From an uncultured Armatimonadota bacterium (GTDB lineage: Bacteria; Armatimonadota; Armatimonadia; Armatimonadales; Armatimonadaceae): DNA of 46,761 nt. Both the position numbers and the translations under genes were made by a program. The stretch is from the NCBI GenBank assembly GCA_903910385.1, contig CAIVZM010000072.1:1-46761 (forward strand), written 5' to 3'. This document shows, in pieces, positions 25,536 through 32,491 of the stretch. Position 1 is the first letter of the stretch. Each line of letters begins with the position of its first letter. Under the pieces are notes generated by a model. The model did no database searches, was not told where the DNA came from, and saw only the letters and a program-made list of their open reading frames with translations.

Positions 25536-26679
25536 GTGTTGAACGAAATCTCTAAAGAGATAGAACGGCTTCGCGAACGTCTGCTCGAATTGAGGGGTCA
25601 TCTTTGACCTCACCAGACGTGAGAAAGAATTAGCGGAATTAGAAGCGGCGGGAGCCAACCCTGATTTATGGAACGACGCCGCAAAAGCCCAGCAGGTAAT
25701 GCGGGACACGGCAGCGGTACGCGATTTTGTCGCGCCTTACCACGAAATGTCGCGGAAGGTATCGGACGCGCAAACGCTTCTGGAAATGGCAGACGCTGAA
25801 GGCGAAGTCGAAGCATACGCAGGGGAAATTCATAGCGAACTGTCCGGCATCGAAGAGAAGGTGGCGGCGCTGGAAATCAAGGCGTTGCTTTCCGGCCCAC
25901 ATGATCGTGCGTCCGCCATTATCGAACTAAAGCCAGGCGCAGGCGGTACAGATGCCTGTGACTGGGCGCAGATGCTGGAGCGCATGTATTTACGCTGGGC
26001 GGACGAACAGGGCTACAAGGCGGAAATCGCCTCCGAACAACCGGGAGATGTGGCGGGAATCTCCTCCGCAACTATTTTTGTTGAAGGAGTGAACGCCTAC
26101 GGAATGTTACGCTCCGAACATGGCGTACACAGGTTGGTGCGTATCTCGCCGTTCAATGCGAACGGGAAGCGGCAAACATCCTTTGCAGCAGTCGAAATTA
26201 TGCCGCAACTGGAAGGGCCGGGCGAGATTCAAATCGACCCGAAGGATATTGAGATCGATACGTTCCGGGCGTCCGGCGCGGGTGGGCAACACGTCAACAA
26301 GACAAGTTCCGCCGTCCGTGTACGACATCTACCATCGGGTATTGTCGTGGAATGTCAGAACGAACGGTCACAGTTCCAGAATAAGGAAGTCGCGCTCAAA
26401 GTGCTTGCCGGACGCCTTGCCGAACGGAAAGCGCGAGAGGAAGAAGCGAAGTTGTCCGCGATACGCGGCGACCAACGCGCTATCGAATGGGGTAGTCAAA
26501 TTCGCTCATACGTGTTTCAGCCGTACACGCTGGTCAAAGACCATCGAACAAAAGCGGAGGCGAGCGATATCAATAAAGTGATGGACGGTCATATCGAACC
26601 ATTTATCACCGGTTACCTGCGCTGGCGCGCCGGCGACGGAGAAACAGGAGCGGAGCATGGAAACGACGATTTGGAATAA
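25536..26679 (+). CDS. prfB: Peptide chain release factor 2, expressed by programmed +1 frameshift
   Basis: RF2 reads UGA and UAA. The gene is in two frames. Codons from GTG 25536 give 23 residues ending ...RGHL at CTT (25602-25604), followed by an in-frame TGA (25605-25607). Shifting +1 past the first T resumes at GAC 25606 (DLTRREKELAELEAAG...). The slippery CTTTGAC and the upstream AGGGG (25593-25597) match the classic E. coli site. Low RF2 stalls at its own UGA and favours the shift, so the gene is autoregulated. The product has about 380 residues. SPF (in ISPFNANGKRQTS) is the UGA/UAA recognition motif and AGGQHVNKTSSAVR holds catalytic GGQ. A caller without frameshift handling would begin it wrongly at 25699. 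The next gene starts within its 3' end. Confidence 0.95.
25593..25608 (+). promoter_or_regulatory. prfB programmed frameshift site
   Basis: An internal Shine-Dalgarno-like AGGGG, a 4-nt spacer, then CTT TGA C. The in-frame UGA followed by C is the poorest termination context. The arrangement is the conserved recoding signal of bacterial prfB. Confidence 0.95.
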
Positions 26680-27409
26680 GGATGGTCAGCCTCGACTGAA
26701 CCGCAAAGGCGTCACGCAGGCAATCGCAGTCTCATTGAGTCTGCTGGGTCTGGCGGTCATTCTGTCCGCCGCGTCGCCTCGCACCGTCTCAGCAGATGCG
26801 GGGCGCACTGCTACGGAAGGCATTGAAACCGAAGGAGCGATCCTTCAGGAAGTTTCCACGGCGGATGTTCGCACTGCCGAGACGGATGCCGGAAATCTGG
26901 TAGCGGACGCCGTGCGCCTCATTGCCGGAGCGGATGTCGGGTTCGTCCCCGCCGCCGCATTCAAGCCGGGAACCACAGCGCCACGTCCCGCAACAGCGGA
27001 ACAGATCGCAACTCTGGTCGAGCCTTCTTCCGATATTATCGTCGTCATGAACCTCAAGGGAGATCAGATACTGGCGGCTCTGGAGCGCTCCGTCTCCTAC
27101 GCGCCGCAACCGTCGGCGGGATTCCTACAAGTATCGGGGATTACTTTTTCCTATGATGCCAAAAAGCAGAGTCAGAGCAGAGTCAGCAATGTCACGATTG
27201 GCGGCAGGAATCTAGACCGTAACTCCACCTATAAGGTCGCTACGACACGCCCACTGGGAAACGGTCAACAGGGCTATTATCAGGTCTGGAACCGGAACGC
27301 TATCGCTTCCGATACCAATAAAAGCCTTGCCGCTGCCATTTCGGAATATGCAAGCCGTCAGGGAGGTTCCCTGTCCGGGCGCATTGATGGGCGCGTGAAA
27401 GCGTTATAG
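26657..27409 (+). CDS. Stand-alone 5'-nucleotidase C-terminal domain protein
   Basis: 250 residues. Residues 20-40 are a hydrophobic signal or anchor (AIAVSLSLLGLAVILSAASP). Residues 60-245 match the C-terminal substrate-binding domain of UshA-type 5'-nucleotidases: ETDAGNLVADAVRLIAGADVGFVPAAAF, then GFLQVSGITFSYD and YKVATTRPLGNGQQGYYQVW. The N-terminal metallophosphoesterase domain that carries the metals is absent, so it cannot hydrolyse nucleotides in the usual way. It may bind nucleotides or form a split enzyme with a separate phosphatase. ATG 26657 overlaps prfB by 23 nt with a purine-rich GGAGCGGAGC site, implying cotranslation. The M28 gene follows 28 nt downstream. Confidence 0.75.
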   Translation: METTIWNKDGQPRLNRKGVTQAIAVSLSLLGLAVILSAASPRTVSADAGRTATEGIETEGAILQEVSTADVRTAETDAGNLVADAVRLIAGADVGFVPAAAFKPGTTAPRPATAEQIATLVEPSSDIIVVMNLKGDQILAALERSVSYAPQPSAGFLQVSGITFSYDAKKQSQSRVSNVTIGGRNLDRNSTYKVATTRPLGNGQQGYYQVWNRNAIASDTNKSLAAAISEYASRQGGSLSGRIDGRVKAL

Positions 27410-27437
27410 GGCATTCTCGCCCTGTTAAGGTGGAATC

Positions 27438-28433
27438 TTGTTTCTTCCTGAAGTGATCTTCCGAAAGACTCAGAACGAACATCGACCGCAGCGAAAATGG
27501 AGGGTGACGCTCTCCGCTGCGCTGGCGATACCGGTTCTGGGCATCCTGTCCTTTTGCGTACTGTCGGCTTACAGTCAACCGCCGGAAAGCGCAACTACTC
27601 CCCCACCGTCGTTCAATGCGACCCGAGCCTTCTCCTATCTCGAGAAACAGGTGACGTTCGGTCCTCGAGTCCCGGGAACGCCAGCACATCAGCAATGCCG
27701 GGACTGGTTGATCGCGGAGTTGCAGAAATCGGCTCATTCGGTCGCCCGTCAGGATTTTATTTTTCGTCCCTCCAGCGAGGAAACGATAAAAATGACCAAT
27801 ATCGTCGCCCAGTTCAACCCGGACGCCAAAAAACAGGTTTTTCTGTGCGCTCACTGGGACACTCGACCAACCGCAGATCAGGAGAACGACCCCGAAAAAC
27901 GTACGTTGCCTATTCCCGGCGCGAACGATGGCGCATCGGGCGTCGCGGTTCTTCTGGAACTGGCGAAACTGTTCGCCGCGAAGCCGTTGCCTCCCAATGT
28001 CGGTGTGCAAATCGCGCTTTTCGATGGCGAGGATTATGGACCGAACGACCGACGCATGTATCTGGGAGCGAAAGCGTACGCTCGCCGCCCCTTGCTGCCC
28101 CGACCAGACTATGCGATCCTGATCGACATGATCGGCGATAAAGAGCTTTCGATTTCCCGCGAAGGATACAGCCAGGCGATGGCGCCGGAAATCAACAATA
28201 AAATCTGGAAAGCAGCGTCAGAACTGGGAATAAAGCAGTTCGTAGAGGAACCCGGCATTGAAATCACCGACGATCATTTACCCTTGCAACAGGCAGGATG
28301 GAAAGCGGTAGATTTGATTGATTTCGATTACCCTTACTGGCACACACTGGCAGACATTCCCGATAAATGCTCCCCAAATTCCCTGAAGGCGGTGGGCGAT
28401 GTACTGGCGAGAGTGGTCTATTCTGAACGGTAA
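27438..28433 (+). CDS. M28-family peptidase / glutaminyl-peptide cyclotransferase-like enzyme
   Basis: 331 residues with an N-terminal hydrophobic signal (VTLSAALAIPVLGILSFCVLSAYS, about 25-48). The zinc and catalytic residues of the M28/QC fold appear in order: LCAHWDTRP, GANDGASGVA, FDGEDYG, ITDDHLPL and the late YWHTLADIPDKC. This set is close to animal and bacterial glutaminyl cyclases, which form pyroglutamate at protein N-termini; an aminopeptidase is the alternative. It should act in the periplasm or at the membrane. The start is TTG 27438, chosen because AAGGTGG lies 5-6 nt upstream and no other start fits before the signal. It is last in the prfB operon. Confidence 0.85.
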   Translation: MFLPEVIFRKTQNEHRPQRKWRVTLSAALAIPVLGILSFCVLSAYSQPPESATTPPPSFNATRAFSYLEKQVTFGPRVPGTPAHQQCRDWLIAELQKSAHSVARQDFIFRPSSEETIKMTNIVAQFNPDAKKQVFLCAHWDTRPTADQENDPEKRTLPIPGANDGASGVAVLLELAKLFAAKPLPPNVGVQIALFDGEDYGPNDRRMYLGAKAYARRPLLPRPDYAILIDMIGDKELSISREGYSQAMAPEINNKIWKAASELGIKQFVEEPGIEITDDHLPLQQAGWKAVDLIDFDYPYWHTLADIPDKCSPNSLKAVGDVLARVVYSER

Positions 28434-28460
28434 AACTTTCCCGATTATGACAAAGTCACC

Positions 28461-28490
28461 TTGACTATTTGGCTAATCTTTTGGTATATT
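28461..28490 (+). promoter_or_regulatory. Sigma-70-type promoter of a small RNA
   Basis: TTGACT (28461-28466), an 18-bp spacer and TATATT (28485-28490). This is the best two-box promoter on the plus strand in the window. No protein-coding gene follows on this strand; a terminator does, within about 70 nt. Confidence 0.7.
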
Positions 28491-28496
28491 ATGACT

Positions 28497-28563
28497 GTGT
28501 GATCTCCTTTTCTCTCTCCGTGCTGGGGAAGCGTCGGGTTCTATATGGATCCGACGCTTTTTT
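28497..28563 (+). ncRNA. Candidate ~67-nt small RNA
   Basis: A promoter upstream and a Rho-independent terminator define a short transcript with no open frame. The 5' half is pyrimidine-rich (GATCTCCTTTTCTCTCTCC), able to pair with purine-rich ribosome-binding sites. The 3' half is the terminator stem AGCGTCGG...CCGACGCT with six T. It lies between the M28 gene and the convergent Xer gene and is independent of both. This layout is typical of trans-acting seed-plus-terminator sRNAs. Start and end are estimates from the boxes. Confidence 0.6.
28530..28563 (+). terminator. Rho-independent terminator of the small RNA
   Basis: An 8-bp perfect stem AGCGTCGG / CCGACGCT with a 13-nt loop, followed by a run of six T (28558-28563). 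Canonical. Confidence 0.85.
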
Positions 28564-28656
28564 ATATACAGCCTTTAGATTGTGGAGATGCGGCACGGTA
28601 AAGAGTCACAAACCATCTTGATATGTTTTCCCCCAATGCGGGCAATCCCATCGAAA

Positions 28657-29604
28657 TCAGGGATTGGGAGCGGGAGTCGGTTCTATTTTATCGTGCGAAG
28701 CTGCAGGATGAGCGGAATTATAGACATCCTTTAACCGCTTTACCGAGACATGCGTGTAGATTTGTGTCGTCGCCAGATCGGCGTGACCGAGAAGTTCCTG
28801 AACCACTCTCAGATCCGCACCGTGATCTAGTAAATGGGTTGCAAAAGAATGGCGCAACGTGTGCGGAGTCACCTTATGGCTTTCGGAAACCGTCAGGCAA
28901 TACTTATCGAATAACCGACGCACCCCTCTATCGGACAAGCGACCGCCAAACCGATTGAGAAAAAGAGCGGGAACGGGTTTCTTCGCGGCAGACTGCTGGA
29001 TCGGACGACCCTTTTCCTGATACTCCTTCAGAGCGGCGACGGCGGAGCGTCCCAGCAGAGCGATTCGTTCCTTTCCGCCTTTTCCCTGCCGGACACGAAC
29101 AGTCCCCTCTTCTAAAGAGGTAAATGACACATCAGTCGTCTCCAGGGCAACGAGTTCGCCCGCCCGCAGACCAGAAGCGTAAAGCGTCTCCAGGATCGCC
29201 CGATCCCGCAAGCCATCTGGCGTAGATGAATCTGGCGCGTAGAGCAAGGCAGTCACGGCATCCTCACCAATAGCTTTTGGTAGAGCGGGCTTCTGGCGAG
29301 GCGTCACGATATTTTGCGCCGGAGAACGCTCTACCGCGCCACGTCGCACCAAAAACCGGAAAAACGCCCGCAGAGATGCCGCCTTTCGAGCGACGCTGGC
29401 GCGGGCTAGCCCTTTATCCGTCGTTAAATCCGCTATAAAGGCTCGAAGAAGCGGCGCATCCACCCTACCCGGCGTCAGAACCCCTTGCTCTCGCCCGAAT
29501 GCGGCAAATTGCGCAAGATCTTCGGCGTAAGCGCGAATCGTATGTATGCTCGCCCCTCGAACCGATGCGAGATGTTCGGTAAAACGATCGATCCATTCTT
29601 CCAT
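28657..29604 (-). CDS. Tyrosine recombinase XerC/XerD
   Basis: Site-specific recombinase of 315 residues, the size of chromosomal Xer proteins. It has an N-terminal SAM-like core-binding domain (1-95) and a catalytic domain with Arg147 (SGLRAGE), Lys in RQGKGGKER, His248 and Arg251 (HTLRHSFATHLLDHG), His274 (LLGHADL) and nucleophile Tyr283 (IYTHV). It probably resolves chromosome dimers at dif. XerC and XerD cannot be told apart here, and no second copy is in view. ATG 29604 is the start nearest the conserved MEEWIDRF. The frame extends upstream to 29664 into a 40-bp palindrome, so longer starts (29652, 29649) are possible. The C-terminal ~20 residues (SAHPAASHDKIEPTPAPNP) are a Pro-rich tail. 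Confidence 0.9.
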   Translation of the reverse strand: MEEWIDRFTEHLASVRGASIHTIRAYAEDLAQFAAFGREQGVLTPGRVDAPLLRAFIADLTTDKGLARASVARKAASLRAFFRFLVRRGAVERSPAQNIVTPRQKPALPKAIGEDAVTALLYAPDSSTPDGLRDRAILETLYASGLRAGELVALETTDVSFTSLEEGTVRVRQGKGGKERIALLGRSAVAALKEYQEKGRPIQQSAAKKPVPALFLNRFGGRLSDRGVRRLFDKYCLTVSESHKVTPHTLRHSFATHLLDHGADLRVVQELLGHADLATTQIYTHVSVKRLKDVYNSAHPAASHDKIEPTPAPNP

Positions 29605-29637
29605 AGCTTCTCTATTAGACCTCTTGCCTAAGTCCGC

Positions 29638-29677
29638 ATCTTGCCCCATCATACGCCAGCGCATGATGGGGCAAGAT
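29638..29677. repeat. 40-bp palindrome at the 5' end of the Xer gene
   Basis: Perfect 15-bp arms (ATCTTGCCCCATCAT and its complement) flank a 10-nt centre that itself pairs CGC with GCG. There is no T tract on either strand, so it is not an intrinsic terminator. It lies 34 bp upstream of the chosen Xer start, where an operator or leader hairpin would act. Confidence 0.85.
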
Positions 29678-29742
29678 ACACGGTTTGCATAATGACTTAT
29701 GAAATTGGTCTATTCCAGCGGAAAGCGGTGACGCCAATCAGT

Positions 29743-29775
29743 AAAAACGCCGGACGCCGTGAACGGCGTCCAGCG
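29743..29775 (-). terminator. Rho-independent terminator of the HNH gene
   Basis: On the minus strand CGCTGGACGCCGT-TC-ACGGCGTCCGGCG folds into a ~12-bp stem with one mismatch, followed by TTTTT. It ends the HNH transcript before the Xer gene. The remaining bases of 29678-29890 show no other feature. Confidence 0.85.
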
Positions 29776-29890
29776 TATAAACTTCTGGCGTCTTTTTGCG
29801 GATCACGTTTCTGATCATCCCGCTCGCCAGAAATCCGCTTCAGCTTTTCCTACTATGCCCTCTTAATAGAGCTTTGCATTCTTTGGCGGT

Positions 29891-30451
29891 TTAGTTGGCA
29901 GTCTCAGTAACCCCACCGACATCCGTGAAAATCGGCAGATAATCACGCCAGACGGCGTGCTTGGTTCCTGCCACATACTTATTCAGCGAGATATAAGGCG
30001 TGTAGCGCGGACGCCGGGGCGTTCGCACCAGTTTCATGCCGACCTTTTCCGCCAGCTTATCGCCTTTTTTCGTGTTGCAGCGCCGACAACATGCCACCAG
30101 ATTATCCCACGACATCGGTCCGCCCATTCGCTTGGGAATGACATGGTCGATTGTCAAATCTTTGCCGGTCGCGCCACAATACTGGCACGTATAATTGTCT
30201 CGTGCAAAAATGGAACGACGGGACAACCGGAGTTCCGGCAACGGTCGCCGGACATGACTCCGCAACTTGACCACCGACGGCGACGAAAACTGCTCGCCCT
30301 CGGCGGAGCGCATAGTTCCCGACTCCTGCGCCATTTCGCGCTCATGCAGAACATCGGCCTTGCCCAGATACACCAGAACAATAGCCCGACGCAAGTTACA
30401 GACGTTCAGCGGCTCGTAGTCGCTGTTCAGAACCAAAACTTCCTGGCTCAT
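29891..30451 (-). CDS. HNH endonuclease-domain protein
   Basis: 186 residues. The N-terminal part (SQEVLVLNSDYEPLNVCNLRRAIVLVYLGKADVL) and the HNH core define a conserved family found in cyanobacteria, Deinococcus and others. The zinc cysteines are C89/C92 (CQYC) and C122/C125 (CRRC), with Asp102-His103 (TIDHVIP) and Asn117 forming the beta-beta-metal site. It is cytoplasmic. Its role is unknown; DNA repair or a housekeeping nuclease is suggested by its breadth. ATG 30451 has GGGAGGG at an ideal distance, and the upstream frame to 30517 is not conserved. A terminator and a structured RNA lie upstream on the same strand, so it may have a riboregulated leader. Confidence 0.85.
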   Translation of the reverse strand: MSQEVLVLNSDYEPLNVCNLRRAIVLVYLGKADVLHEREMAQESGTMRSAEGEQFSSPSVVKLRSHVRRPLPELRLSRRSIFARDNYTCQYCGATGKDLTIDHVIPKRMGGPMSWDNLVACCRRCNTKKGDKLAEKVGMKLVRTPRRPRYTPYISLNKYVAGTKHAVWRDYLPIFTDVGGVTETAN

Positions 30452-30538
30452 TCGCCCTCCCAGCCCCTTTCCGCAAAACCCAATCCCACCCGTCGCTTTC
30501 ACACAGCGGGCGGACAATTTCGACTAACGCTCTCCTCC

Positions 30539-30559
30539 GAGTCATCCTTTCCATGACTC
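30539..30559 (-). other. Leader hairpin upstream of HNH gene
   Basis: GAGTCAT-GGAAAGG-ATGACTC on the minus strand, a 7-bp perfect stem exposing a purine-rich loop. It lies just downstream of the structured-RNA terminator and about 90 nt before the HNH start. Confidence 0.4.
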
Positions 30560-30562
30560 TAA

Positions 30563-30818
30563 TAAAAAGACCCGCTTGCCAGTGAATGGCAGGCGGGTCT
30601 TTAAACAAAACCGTTCGCGCACGTGTATAGTACGTGCCGATGAACGAGTAGCGCTCTACATAGCAACGCCGCCCTTCTCCCACTTAGAGGAGAACCCTGC
30701 CCCGGAAGATGGCATGACCATTTCTCCGACCCCGACGTCTGCCGGTTGCAGACATTCGGTCTCCGTTGCGGATATTCAGGAAAGCGGTTCAAACTAGGCA
30801 TGACGTACTCGCGTCTCT
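30563..30818 (-). ncRNA. Candidate ~256-nt structured RNA
   Basis: A consensus promoter and a strong intrinsic terminator bracket this minus-strand stretch. Hand folding gives a closing helix: AGTACG (30809-30804) with CGTACT (30634-30629), TGCC (30800-30797) with GGCA (30638-30635), and TGAACCGC (30791-30784) partly with GTTCA (30645-30641). A bubble of ~14 and ~8 nt follows, then GCAACG (30769-30764) with CGTTGC (30668-30663) enclosing three hairpins (GTCTGC/GCAGAC, a CCAT/ATGG stem, TTCTCC/GGAGAA). The outline recalls 6S RNA (closing stem, bubble) but the branched top does not. SRP, RNase P and tmRNA signatures are absent. A 66-codon frame inside (30801-30601) has no ribosome site or family likeness. 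It could instead be an attenuating leader of the HNH gene. Confidence 0.55.
30566..30602. terminator. Strong terminator of the structured RNA
   Basis: A 16-bp stem (AAAGACCCGCTTGCCA / TGGCAGGCGGGTCTTT, one G-T pair) with a 5-nt loop. In the minus direction it is followed by TTTATTAG, extending a U tract of five. It would end the RNA transcribed from 30818. Confidence 0.88.
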
Positions 30819-30824
30819 ATCGCT

Positions 30825-30853
30825 ATGATAGCCCACTTCGCTAAACTCGTCAA
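30825..30853 (-). promoter_or_regulatory. Sigma-70-type promoter of the structured RNA
   Basis: On the minus strand TTGACG (30853-30848), a 17-bp spacer and TATCAT (30830-30825). The start is expected near 30818. It is the best -35/-10 pair in the window. Confidence 0.72.
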
Positions 30854-30907
30854 GTAAACTAAATGCGAGTCCCGTACATACTGTATCAATTATCGAGCGA
30901 TACCGAA

Positions 30908-30948
30908 ACAATGAGACGCAACAGGAATATCCCGTTGCGTCTCATTGT
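30908..30948. terminator. Long hairpin after trxB
   Basis: A 15-bp perfect stem (ACAATGAGACGCAAC / GTTGCGTCTCATTGT) with an 11-nt loop, 46 bp beyond the trxB stop. It is followed on the minus strand by TTCGG, so there is little U tract; it probably serves as 3' protection or a weak terminator for the operon that ends with trxB. Confidence 0.6.
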
Positions 30949-30994
30949 CATAAATCAGTTCAGGGGACGCTTCCCATTGAAGCGCTCTCTTCGA

Positions 30995-32098
30995 TCAGGT
31001 GGTCACAAGAACCGGAGCGAACGAGGGTGCAGCATGATGATGGGTCGCTTCTTCCGCTTCCAGAAAACGGATAGCATCCATCGCCGCCATACAGCCCATT
31101 CCGGCAGCGGTAATCGCCTGACGATACACCGTATCATGGACATCGCCCGCCGCGAAAACGCCCGGGATACCGGTCCGCATGCCGTTGGTGACACAGATAT
31201 AGCCGTTGTCATCCAGATCCAACTGCCCTTTGAAAAGCGACGTATTCGGCTGGTGACCGATGGCGATAAAGACTCCCGCCGCAGGAACCTCGGAAACCTG
31301 AGCATTTTTCAGGTTGCGAATGCGGACGCCGGTAACTTCGCCTTTAGAGACATCGAGAATCTCCTCCACTACAGAGTCCCAGATAAAACGCATCTTCTCA
31401 TTTTGCATCGCACGATCCGCCATGATTTTGGAGGCGCGAAGGGAATCGCGTCGATGAATCAGCGTCACCGAATTGCATAAACGGGTCAGGTACAGAGCTT
31501 CCTCGACTGCCGTGTCGCCTCCACCTATGACGATGACATCTTTTCCCCGGTAGAAAAAGCCATCACAGGTAGCGCAGGCGGAAACGCCCCGGTTGGCAAG
31601 CGCCGCTTCGGAAGGCAGCCCCAGCCATTTTGCGGATGCGCCGGTCGAAATGATCAGCGTCTTCGCATGGTAGGTATTTCCTTCATGGGAGCGCAACGTA
31701 AAGGGACGGTGCGACAGATCCACTTCACTGACCCAGTCCTGCTTTACGTCTGTCCCCACACGAATCGCCTGCTTCCGCATTGCTTCCATCAATTCCGGAC
31801 CTTCGATAGGGTCCTCGAAACCGGGAAAGTTTTCTACATCGGTCGTGATCGTCAATTGCCCACCGGGTTGCGGGCCTTCCAGCACTAGGGGGTTCAGGTT
31901 TGCACGAGCGGCATAAATGGCAGCGGTCAACCCTGCCGGACCGCTTCCCAGAATAATGATATCCCGTATCCCATCATCGATGCCGTGCGCTTCGGAAGCC
32001 CCATTCTTGCTATCCGGGTGATAGCCGTTGACCCCGGTCAGCTCATTTAAATTGGAATTAATCGGCATTCCATCCGCACCCAGTATTTCCCCGCTCAT
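30995..32098 (-). CDS. trxB: Thioredoxin-disulfide reductase
   Basis: An FAD enzyme that passes electrons from NADPH to thioredoxin. The FAD-binding GSGPAG is at 51-56, the redox-active CATC at 175-178, NADPH-binding IGGGDTAVEEA at about 190, and the second FAD motif GVFAAGDVHD near the end. The ATG 32098 start has AAAGGA 7 nt upstream; the frame continues to 32158 but without a site. Compared with the ~315-residue standard, this 367-residue protein has an extra 44 residues before the Rossmann fold and a His/Pro-rich tail. It is the last gene of the minus-strand series, 72 nt after yggU. Confidence 0.94.
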   Translation of the reverse strand: MSGEILGADGMPINSNLNELTGVNGYHPDSKNGASEAHGIDDGIRDIIILGSGPAGLTAAIYAARANLNPLVLEGPQPGGQLTITTDVENFPGFEDPIEGPELMEAMRKQAIRVGTDVKQDWVSEVDLSHRPFTLRSHEGNTYHAKTLIISTGASAKWLGLPSEAALANRGVSACATCDGFFYRGKDVIVIGGGDTAVEEALYLTRLCNSVTLIHRRDSLRASKIMADRAMQNEKMRFIWDSVVEEILDVSKGEVTGVRIRNLKNAQVSEVPAAGVFIAIGHQPNTSLFKGQLDLDDNGYICVTNGMRTGIPGVFAAGDVHDTVYRQAITAAGMGCMAAMDAIRFLEAEEATHHHAAPSFAPVLVTT

Positions 32099-32170
32099 TG
32101 AAAAATCCTTTCTAAAACAACGAAATGTCAGGAGCGAAATAGCGAGAGTGACTCGCATCTCCTTGCCCTC

Positions 32171-32473
32171 TTACTTCGCTTCTCCCTTTTCGCCTTGCGT
32201 CTTCCTCAGAATCGCGTCACGCTCCGCTTCTGTCAACGTTTCAATCAGGAAACGTTTATCGCGCCCGGTCGCCCCACCGGTCAGTTGGATCCGGCTACGC
32301 GGGGTTCCGAGAAAATCGGACAATAAAGCGATGCAAGATCGATTCGCCGCGCCATCTACCGGCGCAGCGGCGACGCGCAACAATAAAACGCCATCCTCAC
32401 GCATGCCTATTATAGCGTCACGCCCACCTCTCGGCGTCACACGCACCGATAGGGATACAGACAGGGTCGCCAT
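32171..32473 (-). CDS. yggU: YggU/DUF167 family protein
   Basis: 100 residues matching the small DUF167 family: VSLSVRVTPRGGRDAIIG at the start, DGVLLLRVAAAPVDGAANRSCIALLSDFLG in the middle, and RIQLTGGATGRDKRFLIE. The PxxGxAN segment is the family hallmark. The function is not established; the fold is known from structural genomics. GGAGGAGA lies upstream of ATG 32473, and the CPBP protease gene ends 18 nt before it, so the two are cotranscribed. Confidence 0.9.
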   Translation of the reverse strand: MATLSVSLSVRVTPRGGRDAIIGMREDGVLLLRVAAAPVDGAANRSCIALLSDFLGTPRSRIQLTGGATGRDKRFLIETLTEAERDAILRKTQGEKGEAK

Positions 32474-32491
32474 GAAGTTCCGGTCTCCTCC

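Noticed and set aside
28623-28958. Plus-strand frame opposite the Xer gene
   Set aside because: It overlaps the conserved catalytic end of the recombinase on the other strand and has no coding character of its own.
29638-29677. The palindrome as a dif site
   Set aside because: dif is ~28 bp with two 11-bp arms and a 6-bp centre and an ATAA/TTAT-type core. This has 15-bp GC-richer arms and a 10-nt centre.
30601-30801. A 66-codon frame inside the structured RNA
   Set aside because: It has an ATG near the predicted RNA start and a stop at the terminator, but no ribosome site. The residues are Arg/Ser/Cys-rich without pattern, and base pairing explains the sequence better.
30563-30818. Assignment as 6S, SRP, RNase P or tmRNA
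   Set aside because: The bubble recalls 6S, but the apex is branched rather than rod-like. The SRP apical loop, RNase P core motifs and the tmRNA tRNA-like end are absent.
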